Shown in pieces: positions 20,500 to 32,220 of a stretch of DNA of 64,000 bases (positions are counted from its first letter, which is position 1; every line of letters begins with the position of its first letter). A model generated the notes under the pieces. That model did no database searches and was not told the origin of the DNA. It saw only the letters and a list, made by a program, of their open reading frames with translations. This DNA comes from Siphonodentalium dalli (Eukaryota; Mollusca; Scaphopoda; Gadilida; Siphonodentaliidae): contig CP136062.1 in NCBI GenBank assembly GCA_032622095.1, positions 223,462,578 through 223,526,577 on the forward strand, in the 5' to 3' direction. A program made the translations under genes and the position numbers.

Positions 20500-20833
20500 C
20501 CTTGGCAGTGCATTCCCTTATAGATGCGAGTCTCCCGTGGACAGTTTTGCATATATAAGAGAATGCACTGCATGGCTTACAATGTCCAGGTAAATATTGT
20601 TATGCCAATGTATTTTCTTATAAGTTATATATGCGAGTCTCCCATAGGGAGCCTCGCATATTTAAGACAATGCACTGGCTTACATGCAAGGTCCATGCAG
20701 GTAAATATTGTTAGGCCAATGCATTCTCTTATATATGTGAGGCTCCATATGGGAGACTCGCATCTATAAGACAATGCAATGGCACAGGGTTTTCGCAAAA
20801 TTTAAGGAAGCTCCAGTCATGAAAGAGTTAATA
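20500..20833. mobile_element. FamT, right part with several hairpin modules
   Basis: Repeated TGCATTCYCTTATAKATGCG / GCATATATAAGAGAATGCAC modules at 20510-20570, 20600-20680 and 20715-20785, then GGTTTTCGCAAAATTTAAGG, GCTCCAGTCATGAAAGAG and TTAA. It abuts FamR at its left, so the left terminus is missing. Confidence 0.65.
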
Positions 20834-21368
20834 ATTTAGCATAAGAGGATGGGAAATATGATAACAAAATTCTTGAATCCTTACTTTGCAAGAAAATTGA
20901 CCAAAACTGTTAAACGTGAATAGAATGCAATAGCGATCTGTCTGACATTTGGAGAAGGCAGATGAGACCACAAGTCTCCCCAGCAGGGACATTATCGCCA
21001 AAAAAAACTTTTTTGAGTCTGAGACAATTTTTTTCTGAATCAATGTGGGAGGGTAGACTTCCTTTGTCTAGTAATAGTCAGAACATGTGGAGGGTACTTT
21101 GTTATGAATATACATCACTCATTTAATCTGATATAAAAATTACATTGTGCTACTAGTATTCTAATATGACATAGAGATTTATCGATAATGCTCTAATGTT
21201 CCTGACTATTCACAATTGTTATTATTGTCTGTAAATTGACACCTCTCCGTTATAACATGTGATCCTATTAAAATTTCCATCAGTTCCTTTCACTTGTTCT
21301 GGAGGTGACAATTTGTACACGAGACTTATGATGATCAGCTAATCATTTTCTTCAAGGTAGTCATTTAC
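20834..21368. other. Intergenic, nothing recognised
   Basis: No gene or element boundary could be supported. Confidence 0.45.
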
Positions 21369-21824
21369 TTAACCCTTTACCCAACAAACCGGCCAAAAAC
21401 GCCCAAATAAAGCTTCAACAGCCTAAAATACCCTGTGCCAATGCATTCTCTTATATATGCGAGTCGACCATAGGTCGCCTCGCATATATAAGAGAATGCA
21501 TTGGCCTAACAATTTTTTATCATTTTTTTTAAATAAATGTTTCTGACAATTTTTAGGACATAAAATAAAAAACATCCATTACCCTGCAGGGAGCCCCACA
21601 CATATATAGAAGCATATAGAAGAGTGTAGTCTGCTCATGTTTGTCTGGGGCTCTGTATGGGTGAAATTATAAAATTGTTAAAGAATACAAGAAAAAATTA
21701 TTAAAATTGTAAAAAATTGTTAGGCCAATGCATTCTCTTATATATGTGAGGCGACCTATGGTCGACTCGCATATATAAGAGAATGCATTGGCACAGGGCC
21801 GTTCTGTTGGGTAAAGGGTTAATG
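21369..21824 (+). mobile_element. FamB copy 2, with internal extra segment
   Basis: TTAA at both sides of CCCTTTACCCAACAAACCGG ... CCGTTCTGTTGGGTAAAGGG. Both hairpin modules are present. The segment between GCCTAAAATA and CCCTGTGCCAATG is deleted relative to copy 1, and the central spacer is longer (about 21520-21720, including CAGGGAGCCCCACACATATA). Confidence 0.85.
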
Positions 21825-22237
21825 TTCTATGTCACTATATGAAAACATGATAGTTGATCTTCACACATTACACAGAGATATGTTAAGAGTTCATGTATTT
21901 TACAATTAATGCTCAATACGAATGGATATGTTGGTACAAACAAAATTTATTTTGAAAATAATTTTTTTTTTTTTTACTTTTTACTTGTTTTGGTCATAAT
22001 ATCAAAAATCAAAATGAAACGTCCAATGTGGGCCATTTATTTCCATGCAATGGTGTCTGAGACTCAAATAATATCTTTTATTTGGCCTTACATAATAAGG
22101 AACGTTTGCTGTGATATGCGTCTCGAAACATAGATATGAAAATTACAACACTCTCTCTTGCCAATCAAGGATGCAATTTTTCCAGTCTAGGCAGAATGTC
22201 AGTTTTTCGCTGTCCCTTAAATGACGAACGTGAATAT
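21825..22237. other. Intergenic, nothing recognised
   Basis: Includes a T-run of about 14 near 21961. No supported feature. Confidence 0.4.
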
Positions 22238-22245
22238 AACATGAC

Positions 22246-22680
22246 CAGGCCTGAGAATAAGGTGCCTATCATTAGCAGAATGAGGTCCCCAGAGGGTGAA
22301 TTTAGTGACACTAGCATCACTAAATTCACCCTCTGGAGATCTAATTCTGCTTAGGCCTCATTTTCTCTGGAAAGTTTCTTTGTTATCAAATTCTATAGAA
22401 ACTTAAGATTCTATTTCTTGTTTAGTTTAGTTTCTCTATATCCCCAAATTGGCAGATGACACATTGCATAATCGAGGTTCCCAATGGGTGTAAATCACAA
22501 TACTCACCATTTGGGAACTTAAATCTGAGTCAATGTCTCGAGTAGCAGATGAGGCCATGTAGAATGAGGTCCTAAGAGGGTGAATTTGGTGATGCTAGCC
22601 CCCTGTGCGGGATAGCGTCACTAAATTCACCCTCTGAGGACCTCATTCTGCAAATGTCAGACTCACTAAATTCAGACTTG
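22246..22680. mobile_element. FamH copy with perfect 8-bp target duplication
   Basis: AACATGAC flanks both sides (22238-22245 and 22681-22688). The element starts CAGGCCTGAGAATAAGGTG and ends CACTAAATTCAGACTTG. It has left and right hairpins around GTCCCCAGAGGGTGAATTTA and a central CTATATCCCCAAATTGGCAG region. The 8-bp duplication is characteristic of hAT elements. Confidence 0.85.
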
Positions 22681-22688
22681 AACATGAC

Positions 22689-23148
22689 AGAGAAATGATA
22701 TGCAGGTTATTTCTATAGTTTCTGCACTAAAAATATCATGATTGGATCAGAAAATCTTTAACCCTTCCCTGACTGGAGCCCAGCATGCACTCACTCAAGT
22801 ACGTGCCAAACGCGTTCAGATGCGTGCCAAACACGTTCAGATGCGTGGTCAAGGTCCCACCTGGAAAAACCGTGGCTGTCAAGCTCCATGCAGAGTTCTT
22901 TCCCCTACACAGGACTTACTGCTGCCAGCACCTACACATAATGTGAAGAAATTGCACATATATTTATTTGAGACTTATTTAGGCTAGAATTCATTCTGCA
23001 TTATTCTGAGAAAAAACTGAACTCTCCATGTTCATTTGAAAATTGTCTAAATCAAGCCAGAATTAATTGTAACTGACAAAACACTTCAACGAAAAATGTT
23101 AGATTTAATTTTTAAAATACACATTGCCGGGAGCAGTCAGACAGAGTG
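22689..23148. other. Intergenic with FamT-like end
   Basis: TTTAACCCTTCCCTGACTGG at 22758-22777 resembles a FamT end, but the rest (CGTGCCAAACGCGTTCAGAT repeated twice at about 22803-22850) is not FamT. Otherwise unassigned. Confidence 0.4.
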
Positions 23149-23216
23149 TAGCGAGGACTGGAGCTTCCTGAAATTTGAGAAAAATCCTGTGCCAATGCAT
23201 TCCCTTACATATGCGA

Positions 23217-23367
23217 TGTTAAACTGGTATTACGCAGACTTACACTGTATTTTATCGCCGACATTCATTCATCGCTACAGACGCTCCCTCAATTCGTCAC
23301 TTCCGGTCGGTCCGTTCTATTAGCGATCTGTACACATTATTACACTGTGGCTGGCTGTGGATCAACA
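23217..23367 (-). repeat. 3' LTR of the copia element
   Basis: Direct repeat of 27870-28020, beginning TGTTAAACTGG and ending GGATCAACA, next to the target duplication TGCGA. Confidence 0.92.
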
Positions 23368-23381
23368 TTCCCCTTCTTCTG
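23368..23381 (-). promoter_or_regulatory. Polypurine tract
   Basis: On the minus strand AGAAGAAGGGGAA directly precedes the 3' LTR, the expected plus-strand DNA primer position. Confidence 0.75.
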
Positions 23382-23478
23382 TTCCTTTAATATTTTTTTT
23401 GTTAAATTCTTTTTTTTCCATAAAATCCAGAGCATGATATTATTTACAAATGTACATCTACATACCGATACTTCTCGT

Positions 23479-25068
23479 CTACACATCCATCTCTATCTTC
23501 CCTTTCTGGAAGATTGTGAGCAACTGCTCACCTGAAGCACCACGCTTGGTTAAACAGTTCACCAGCTGTAGTGATCCTGGGCACCACCTTATATGTGAAA
23601 TTTCTCTCCTTTCCAAACACTGCTTTATGGCTCCTAACTCAATCCTAAGCCTTTTGTCATCTACCATCCTTGTTGAATGAACTGCTTCAACCACACTGCG
23701 GTTATCCACATAAGCAGTAATCGGAAGCTGAGAATTGTCAAATTTACATCAAAATTGTCCTCACATATATAGCTTCCTCTATTCCTTCTTGCAGACTCAT
23801 TGCTTCAGCTGCCAAAGTTGACCTCACCACTCTTCTGATTTTATGACAGTTCCAAGAAAGAGGGCATGACCTTTTTTCCTTAGAAACTATGAAGAGCACA
23901 TATATGCCATTGTACTGCTTATGCCATCTGGTAAGTTGGCATAAGCAGCATCTGTGAATAGAATTAATCTCCAATTTTCAGAGCACAATTTATTGACCGG
24001 AAGTCCCAAATGTGGAAATTTGATCATTGAGTTTTCACCTTTGAGCTTGTTCATAATTTTAACAGCTCTTAATAGATCACAGACCTGTCCATTCTTAAAT
24101 TTGGTACTCAGTTCAATTAACTCAAAAGCTAGATCTGGGCGAGTTCCCTGCACAATCCAATTAAGGCTTCCTACCAATGATCTTAGTTCCGTATATTCTT
24201 GAGAACTTAATTCATCAGTTTTTCTTGATCCTCTTTCAGCTGAAATACGGACACTTTTGGTACTTTCAACATAATTGTTCTGGTCCAACTTTATCTCTCC
24301 ACTTATCTGTTCAATATTCAAACCAACATATGAAAACTTTGACACTTCGATCTTCCTTGCAATGAATCGCCTGCATAGTCCATCCATCACGTCTTTATCA
24401 AAATTGTCATTCCCTGCATGTAGAAAATCGTCCACATGACTGACAATTATGCCACATATCTGTCCTTTAGAGTCATATTTATAAAACAAAGAAGGGTCCA
24501 GAGAACAACGAACACATCCCAATTTTTCCAGTTCCTCAACCACACTTAGATAGAACTGTCTCGCTGCATCATTTAAACCATATAGGCACCTTTTAAGTCT
24601 CCATAGTATTCCCTCTTTGTTTTCCTCCTTTGGTGGAATCACAAAAACTTCTCTTTCTAACTTGTTTCCTTGTAGAAAAGCAGATCTTATATCAGTAGTT
24701 TTGACAGTCCAGTTGTGATTGACTGCAAGAATCAAAAATATTCTAATTGAGATTTTACTAACAGTTGGTGAATCTCTCTGTACCTGAACTTCTTCCTCAA
24801 ATCCGCGGGCAACCAACCGAGCTTGAACATCATCACCTTTATACACTAGAACCCATCTTAAAGAAATAGCCTGCTGACCACATTCATCCACTTCATCATA
24901 AGTATCAAATGTTTTAAATTTTTCAAGTTCAAGGATCTTAGCTTTCACACAAGTTGCATCATTTTGCTTTTCCTTTGGAACAAATGTTATCAGAGTTTCT
25001 TGATCACACACTTCCCACTCAACTTCTTTTAGATCAATGCTAAATTGGTCACCAGCAGGAGATTCCAT
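23479..25068 (-). pseudogene. copia reverse transcriptase and RNase H (frameshifted)
   Basis: The RT_2 domain starts around 24960. Motifs seen: SLRWVLVYKGDDVQARLVAR, TTDIRSAFLQG, RCLYGLNDAARQFY and the catalytic SHVDDFLHAG, where the usual YVDD is HVDD. TRPDLAFELIEL and the RNase H start LFTDAAYANLPDG follow. The frame shifts near 23890-23970, giving RRVVRSTLAAEAMSLQEG, and again near 23710-23740, giving DNRSVVEAVHSTRM and HIRWCPGSLQLVNCLTKRGA, the RNase H C-terminus. Order and motifs are unmistakably Ty1/copia pol. Confidence 0.85.
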
Positions 25069-25994
25069 GTTGTACCAATATTTGTTTCCACCAGTAGCTT
25101 TACCAGCTCTCCCAAGAACAGAAACACAAGTCCATTCTTCACTGTCTTTAGTGTTTTCTTAACATTAGTGTAATTTTTGTCCTTTATCAAGGAAGAATTT
25201 TCACTAGAATCAAGCCCTTCAACACACTGATACTCAGTCATTGAACTCACATCAACATCACTTTCAGAACATGCTTCCTTTTGACTATCAGAAGGTTGTA
25301 CCAGTATCTCATTTTTTTCAGTGTTTCTATCAAATGTCTCTTTATCTGCTGATTTTAAAGCTTTCATAAGTCTGTTGGGAGATACTCGAACAAATACGCT
25401 TCCGTGTCTGACAAAAACTAGCTTTCCGTCTTGAAAAACGACTTTTGCTGGTCCTAACCACATATCTCTTCCATCACACTTATAGAATACTCTGTCACCA
25501 TTCTCAAAAGTTTGTTCTGCTGCACACACCTTTCCTCTTAATGCTCTACGGAGTCTTTCGTCAGCCTCAGACTGAATGAATGCTCTTCTCGCTGAATGGA
25601 GCGCATCAAGATGCTTTGAAAAAATTTCACTTGAACTGGATTTATTCATTATGGCAGCTAAATTGTCTGTCATTATATTAGGAATTTTTGGGTTAACTCC
25701 AAAAACCAACTGATAACTGCTGTAACCATTCCACATCTGAAGAGAATTTCTTGCCATATTAGCCCAGCATAACAGAATTTCATCAGAACACTCATTATTG
25801 TCAGCTCTCAACTTTAGCAACATTGAGTCTGTGATAGCATGAACCCTTTCACACAGTCCATTTTGAAATGGGCTGTAAGCAGCTGTAGAACATATTTCCA
25901 CATCAAGTATTGAAGCCACCTCTCGCAATTCACCATTATTAAATTCTCCTCCATTATCATGCATAACAGATTTCATTACACCAAAATGTTCCAA
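25029..25994 (-). pseudogene. copia integrase core continuation
   Basis: In a shifted frame the integrase continues with VMHDNGGEFNN (second Asp) and FQNGLCERVH (catalytic Glu), then a C-terminal region and an acidic linker. It runs on until the frame changes again near 25070. A single-base indel accounts for each junction. Confidence 0.85.
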
Positions 25995-27733
25995 TCCAAT
26001 GTTTCACAATAGCATCAATAATCACACTTGAAGTTTTCCTGTCCACAAAAATAGACAACGTTAACCTTGACCACATGTCAATTATGTGTAAAATCCAGCG
26101 ATTGTTCCATTGCTTCAAGTCAATAGCCACACATTCATTGAAGCTTTTCGCCATTGGAAAAGCAACAACCGGACGAGGAGGTGTCACAGCATAAAGTTTA
26201 CATATATCACAACTCTCTCTTATATCATCCAGAATATTATTAAATGTCTCTTGCCATGCTCCTGCATCTTTCAGAAGGGCAATTAATCTGTGGTTAGGAG
26301 GATGGGCAAACTGTCTGTGAAGCTTGTGAAGTACTTTATAACGTTCCTTCTCACATAGTTCTTTTAGATTGACACTGTACACTTCTTCACTTTGAATGTC
26401 ACTTTGTAATTCTATGCAGTAATGGCCAGATGATGTTAGATTGAGAGAAACTTCCTTTCCGAGTATAGAAGCTGAGTCATTTTCCAAATCAAGTTTCACC
26501 TGGGCACGCTTCATTGCCTCCTTTGACAGTAATAACGGTATATCAGATTCCACAACATCCGTTTTTATTTTGACTTTCACTCCAACTAACTTTGCAGGAA
26601 TAGTATATTCTGCAACAGATTTCAACTGAGTTCCACCACCAAACTTGAAAATCCTTACACCTTCTTCGCACGGAACCTCGTTTCTGTCCTCTGATGCCAG
26701 TGAGTCAAGGTACCTCTGAAGCCACGCTTTGCCACAGACAGTGCTCGAGCATGCACTGTCCAAAACAGCACAATTCCTTGCTTCATCTTCTAGTTGAATA
26801 ACATCAGATTTGTCACCCGTGAAGAGTACAGCAAATTCATTACTTGATGATTCATTGTGAACAACATTGACTGTAGATGCCTTGGAGAGATTTTCCCAAC
26901 TATCTGGACATAATCTTAAAATATGTCGGAACGAACCACATGAGCTGCAGCGAATAGGCTGTCCATCACTTCCTAAAGGATTGACGTTACGAGAAACGTT
27001 AGGTCTTGCATATGAAGAAGAAAAGTTTGATCCAGCATTCCAAGAGTTGTTTTGAGTTCTCCTTCCACGAAAGTTTCCACGCTGGTATGGCCTCCTGGGT
27101 CTCCTCTGATATCCATGATATCCCTCTGAATAATATACATCATCAGGCTCTGTTTTAACATGGGCATTTTCTGTAGAACCACTACCGATACCAAATGAAT
27201 CTCCTTTGAACTTTTTCAGAGACATCTTTGCTTGCTCATATAACGTATTTCTAGCTTCATAGTCCATTCCTGTCATAACCAGCATCTTTTCTGCTTTCTT
27301 TATGTTGGATCTCTTCAGAAGCTTGAATGCCAGTATTTCTGATGGCAACTCTAAGCCTTTTTTCACAATTTTATTGTACTTTTGATCAAAGTTTATGATG
27401 AACTCAGATATACACTCGATCCCCATCACTCCTTTTATAGTCCTCAAAGTCTTCAAATTTCTCCCATGTATCTTCTAGGTCATCTTTTCCCAACTTTTTT
27501 TCCAAGAATTTCACCAAGGTATCAAGTCCATCATCTTTCTTTAAATCAGCAAGTGAGATAGAGTCAAACACTTGCTCCCGAATTCTTGTGTCATCACTTT
27601 CTGGCAAAGTAAGCGCAATTGCTATACCCTGTTTCTTCTTATCCAAATCGGTTATTTCTCTCCAAGCTAACAATTCTTGCTTGAATCGCTCGAAATTCTG
27701 ATTAAATCTTGGCGGGTTTATTTTCATCGCCAT
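25957..27733 (-). pseudogene. copia gag, protease and N-terminal integrase (frameshifted)
   Basis: Gag starts at ATG 27733 (MAMKINPPRFNQNFERFKQE). A one-base shift near 27410-27450 moves the frame, after which coding continues to 25957. Visible parts: a helical Gag body; an RG/RP-rich stretch; a CCHC zinc knuckle CSSCGSFRHILRLC (near 26940); an aspartic protease with LDSACSSTVCG as active site (near 26755, DSA in place of the usual DSG/DTG); a pre-integrase zinc-binding region with LHRQFAHP and CDICKL; and the integrase core start, AIDLKQW and HIIDMWSRLT. The frame is lost near 25975, before the second catalytic Asp. Confidence 0.85.
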
Positions 27734-27855
27734 TTTTCAGTTTCTTTGTTATCTTCTTCTGCCGCTTTAAAACGCCTTTAGTCGTAGTTTTCGCTAAGCA
27801 AACTTCGTTTTACTGAGTTGTATAGCCACCCAGAACGCATGTAACTTATTTTCTC

Positions 27856-27867
27856 GCTCTGCTACCA
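27856..27867 (-). promoter_or_regulatory. Primer-binding site, initiator tRNA-Met
   Basis: On the minus strand TGGTAGCAGAGC starts 2 nt inside the 5' LTR. It is complementary to the 3' end (CUCUGCUACCA) of animal initiator tRNA-Met, the primer used by most copia elements. Confidence 0.85.
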
Positions 27868-27869
27868 TT

Positions 27870-28020
27870 TGTTAAACTGGTATTACGCAGACTTACGCTG
27901 TATTTTATCGCCGACATTCATTCATCGCTACGGACGCTCCCACAATTCGTCACTTCCGGTCGGTCCGTTCTATTAGCGATCTGTACACATTATTACACTG
28001 TGGCTGGCTGTGGATCAACA
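27870..28020 (-). repeat. 5' LTR of the copia element
   Basis: On the + strand it reads TGTTAAACTGGTATTACGCA ... GGCTGTGGATCAACA, so TG...CA ends on both strands. It differs from the 3' LTR at three bases (GCTG/ACTG, CGGACG/CAGACG, CCCACA/CCCTCA contexts). At 151 bp it is short for the superfamily. Confidence 0.92.
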
Positions 28021-28187
28021 TGCGAGTCTCCCATAAGAGAATACATTGACATAACAATATGCATCTTGGCCTTGAAAGCCAGTGCATTCTCATATATATG
28101 TGAGGTTCCCTATGGGGAGACTTACACATATAAGAGAACAGGGTCTTTAATGCTGCACCAGCACAGCTCCCATCATGAAAGGGTTAT

Positions 28188-28480
28188 GGGGCTTCCATGC
28201 ATAGCCTATCTCAGGATGTGGGAAGTTTAGATGGACCTACCCAGAAAACTACTGAATTGTTAAAAGCTAGTGCACCACTTAAAGACTATAAGCTACATTA
28301 TCTGAAGACCACATCATGCTGCATATTATATAACAATAATGAAAGTGTCAATGACACTGTAGCTCAACTTGGATAGGGGATAATTATGATGTGTTACAGT
28401 GAGTGGAGCGATTAGGAGTGTGGAAAGTTAAATGTCTAAGTATATGCTGAATGTGAACATGAAGAAATATATATAAATTA
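28188..28480. other. Intergenic, nothing recognised
   Basis: Short AT-rich spacer without supported features. Confidence 0.4.
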
Positions 28481-28760
28481 AAATCCAAGATGGCCACTGG
28501 GGGCCATGTTTTTCAACGCAAAAATTTGATGGCTCCCATCTAGAGGTCACCCCTAAAATAAGTTGAAACTTATTGAAACTAACTACTGCAGAATACATTT
28601 TCAAATGATTCTAATTATAATACGTCTGGATGGCTCTAAGGCTCTTTGTGTAGCACATTGAAACTAACTACTGTCAAATAAGTTTTCAAACGATTCTAAT
28701 AATAATATGTCTGGACGGGACTGTTAATAATGAGTGATATACTCCTCGTATCAGGTATTG
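28481..28760. repeat. Fragment related to the element at 1-2018 plus a small duplication
   Basis: AAAATCCAAGATGGCCACTG then GGGGGCCATGTTTTTC matches the unit start of the first element. Then GAAACTAACTACTGCAGAAT / GAAACTAACTACTGTCAAAT with TTTTCAAAYGATTCTAATWA recurs at about 28570 and 28660. Confidence 0.6.
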
Positions 28761-28814
28761 GGACCAACCCAAGTGTAGGGATGTGATTGAGTCATGTCTC
28801 CTATAATAAGTCGT

Positions 28815-28965
28815 ACAATCTGACAATGTCATCGTGTAATCGAGCATTCATTGTGACATTCAGAGCATATCACACGTCATCGTGTAATCGAGCATTCATC
28901 GTGACATTCAAAGCACATCTCACGTCATCGTGTAATCGAGCATAGAGCGTGACAAATAATACCAT
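28815..28965. repeat. ~57-bp tandem repeat, three copies
   Basis: GTCATCGTGTAATCGAGCAT + TCATYGTGACATTCARAGCA occurs at about 28828, 28877 and 28923. The last copy is diverged. Confidence 0.75.
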
Positions 28966-28991
28966 AACATGAACCGACTTCACATCTTGTT

Positions 28992-30317
28992 CAATTCAGC
29001 AGGACCCATCAACATCATAGCAATTCAGCAGGACCCACCAACATCATATCAATTCAGCAGGACCCACCAACATCATAGCAATTCAGCAGGACCCACCAAC
29101 ATCATAGCAATTCGGAAGAACCCACCGGCATCATAGCAAATCAGTAGGACCCACCAATATCATAGCAATTCAGCAGGACCCACTAATATCATATCAATTC
29201 AGCAGGACCCACCAACATCATAGCAATTAAGCAGGACCCACCACTATCGTATCAATTCGGAAGAACCCACCGGCATCATTGCAAATCAGCAGGACATACC
29301 AATATCATAGTAATTCAGCAGGACCCACCAATATCATAGCAATTCAGCAGGACCCACCAATATCATAGCAATTAGGAAGAACCCACCGGCATCATAGCAA
29401 TTCAGCAGGACACACCAATATCATAGTAACTCAGCAGGCCCACCAATATCATAGCAATTCAGCAGGACCCACCAACATCATAGCAATTCAGCAGGACCCA
29501 CCAACATCATAGCAATTCAGCAGGACCCACCAACATCACAGCAATTCAGCAGGACCCACCAACATCATAGCAATTCAGCAGGACCCACCAACATCATAGC
29601 AATTCAGCAGGACCCACCAACATCATAGCAATTCAGCAGGACCCACCAATATCATAGCAATTCAGCAAAACTGCATAACAAGGGGGGGGAGACAGCGAGC
29701 GTTGGGCTCAATCATTAGACTTCCATTGAATATGCAGATCATAGCAATTCAGCAGGACCCACCAACATCATAGCAATTCAGCAGGACCCACCAACATCAC
29801 AGCAATTCAGCAGGACCCACCAACATCATAGCAATTCAGCAGGACCCACCAACATCATAGCAATTCAGCAGGACTCACTAATATCATATCAATTCAGCAG
29901 TACCCACCAACATCATAGCAATTCAGCAGGACCCACCACTATCGTATCAATTCGGAAGAACCCACCGGCATCATAGCAAATCAGCAGGACATACCAATAT
30001 CATAGTAATTCAGCAGGACCCACCAATATCATAGCAATTCAGCAGGACCCACCAATATCATAGCAATTAGGAAGAACCCACCGGCATCATAGCAATTCAG
30101 CAGGACCCACCAATATCATAGCAATTCAGCAGGACCCACCAACATCATAGCAATTCAGCAGGACCCACCAACATCATAGCAATTCAGCAGGACACACCAA
30201 CATCACAGCAATTCAGCAGGACCCACCAACATCATAGCAATTCAGCAAAACTGCATAACAAGGGGGGAGACAGCGAGTGTTGGGCTCAATCATTAGTCTT
30301 CCATTGAATATGCAGAT
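28992..30317. repeat. 29-bp satellite with a duplicated spacer
   Basis: CAATTCAGCAGGACCCACCA + ACATCATAG repeats about 40 times. Variants include GGAAGAACCCACCGGCATC and AATATC units. A unique spacer (AAAACTGCATAACAAGGG, GACAGCGAGYGTTGGGCTCA, CTTCCATTGAATATGCAGAT) occurs at about 29667-29739 and again at 30247-30317, exactly 580 bp apart. The array therefore expanded by copying a large block as well as single units. The G-run in the spacer is 8 versus 6. Confidence 0.9.
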
Positions 30318-30586
30318 GTTTAATTTCCATATTGATAAACTGCATATGCGAAGCCTTCCGAAATGATTAAAAATCATCAGGCCATATGGAAACGGTGAAG
30401 GAAGAATCACGGGCAGATGTCCGTTAATGATATCCACGAATTGTGCTTAATATTTTCTAGACAGGACGTGAGAGGAGATAATTTTCTATCATGAATCCCA
30501 ATTTTCTCCGAATTAGCTTTCTTTATTACTGGGTCCAGAGTGTTGCCTCAAATTAGAAAACAGATCATAGCTATCAAACACATAAA
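30318..30586. other. Intergenic, nothing recognised
   Basis: No supported feature between the satellite and the following FamH element. Confidence 0.4.
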
Positions 30587-30984
30587 GAAGCCTGCAAATG
30601 GTATGTCTGTCATTTGCAGAATGAGGTCCCCAGAGGGCGAATTTAGTTAGCTACCCCACACAGCTGGGGACCTCGATCATTCTGCTTAGGTCTCATCTTC
30701 TAGGAAGTATCTATAGTCTCAAATTAATATTTAGTTACTTTTTCTCTTTTGGGAAGTTTCTATAGCCCCTAATTTGCAGAAGGTAAAGTGCGTAATCGAG
30801 GTGACTAATGGGTGAACATCACCAACTTAAACTGGGGAACTTCAATCTGATCCTAGGTCTCACATAGCAGTTTGAAGCCTATATAAGCACAATGAGATTC
30901 TCAGATGATATGTGGGATAGCATCACTATATTCACCCTCTGGGGACCTCAATCTGCAAATACAGACACACTATTAGCAGGCTTG
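30587..30984. mobile_element. FamH, full-length copy
   Basis: Starts AAGCCTGCAAATGGTATGTC and ends GACACACTATTAGCAGGCTT. Inner anchors are GAATGAGGTCCCCAGAGGGC, TTCTATAGCCCCTAATTTGC and TGGGGACCTCAATCTGC. No clean 8-bp flanking duplication, unlike four other copies. Confidence 0.75.
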
Positions 30985-32220
30985 CGTGGCATAAAGCAGC
31001 TGCTTCATTACGTGTCATGTTTGTTGAACTTTCTATGGCTACGACGTAATGAACCTTCATTAAAGCATGTTTTTTTACATTGCTGTTCACACGACAGCTC
31101 GCTATGGCTGCATAACGTTATTAAATTGGTAAAAAAAAAAAACCTTTAAAATCAGAGTTGACTGGCCTTTTTAACATTTACAGTGCAGTGTGATGCCATT
31201 TTACATGTGATTTTTTTCTGTCAGCGAAGGCAGCCACAGACTGAAGGTGTAAAGGGCTGTCGGATTCTTCGATGTTGATTAATTTACCAACAATGTGGAG
31301 AAGATTAGAGGAGTAATATAGTGTACAAATTTTGATTTGTGAGGAAACACATTGGACAAAATAACAAATATAACTTTTTGTGTTTTCTTTTCATTTAATT
31401 GTGTCATATTTCAATATATATTGTAGATATTGTAGATATAGAGAGCATTTATCTTTGATATGTACATGGATATGTGAATGAATTTTTATCATTTTGATTC
31501 AGAGTTAACCTTACATCAATGTATACTCTCCCTCTAAGTTCTAAACATTGGCGTGAGCTTATCTTCAAGGACCACCTCATGATTGTTTTGAGACCAAAAA
31601 AATACACTGGGCTAATCCTCAGGGATGGGCTTACTGATGGGTGTATACAGTAAGTTTATGCAGTTTTTTCTAAAAACTTTGAAGACAAATCCTATAATGT
31701 GTGTAGCACATTATTGCTATTGAAATTGACTGTAAACTTTTCAAAGGCTATAAATCATAAATTTAACCTAAACTTGAATGACCTTGAAATCAGTAAAACT
31801 TTGTGTTTAAAGGCCCATTTAATTTTCGATTTATTTTTTTTAGTGCCTTGATATATGGTTTAATAACTTAACCTATGACATAAAATATGATTAAAATACT
31901 ATAATTCATCACCAATTGGAACGTCTGTGTCTCAGAAGGTGCACATAGAGTAATAGAAAATAGCTGAAATCATAGAAACATTTCCCCCATTTCGCTCCCA
32001 GAATGCAACATTATTCAAACTAAGATATAGAGTTATTCCCCTTCCATTGAAAATAATAGACTTTGCAGTAGTCCAGAGTTTGTACCTCAACAAAAACAAC
32101 ATGTTCACAGTTTATTACACCAACCAGATAAGTTGATAATATAATGTTTTGGAGCTTCCTCTTTCAAATGGTATATAATATGGCATATATTTTATATAAT
32201 GTAATCTGGGGGTTTGAAAA
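30985..32220. other. Intergenic, nothing recognised
   Basis: About 1.2 kb of AT-rich sequence with an A-run of about 12 near 31129, no long open frame, no inverted ends and no tandem repeat. Low confidence that it is gene-free, because small exons would not be seen. Confidence 0.4.

Larger units (their letters stand above)
23217..28020 (-). mobile_element. Ty1/copia LTR retrotransposon
   Basis: A complete 4.8-kb element on the minus strand, bounded by 151-bp LTRs and a 5-bp target duplication TGCGA (23212-23216 and 28021-28025). It has a primer-binding site, polypurine tract and gag-protease-integrase-RT-RNase H order with integrase before RT, which defines Ty1/copia (Gypsy has RT before integrase). 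The LTRs differ at only 3 of 151 positions, so insertion was recent, yet the coding region is broken by several frameshifts. It should be non-autonomous as sequenced. Confidence 0.95.
23150..28187. mobile_element. FamT copy split by the copia insertion
   Basis: Left part (about 23155-23216): GACTGGAGCTTCCTGAAATT, AAATCCTGTGCCAATGCATT, up to TATGCGA. Right part (28021-28187): TGCGAGTCTCCCATAAGAG, GCCAGTGCATTCTCATATAT, TTTAATGCTGCACCAGCACA, CATCATGAAAGGGTTA. The copia element sits exactly in the TATGCGAG arm of the first hairpin. Confidence 0.7.

Noticed and set aside
28992-30317. CRISPR-like array
   Set aside because: 29-bp units are directly tandem with no variable spacers between them, and the genome is eukaryotic.
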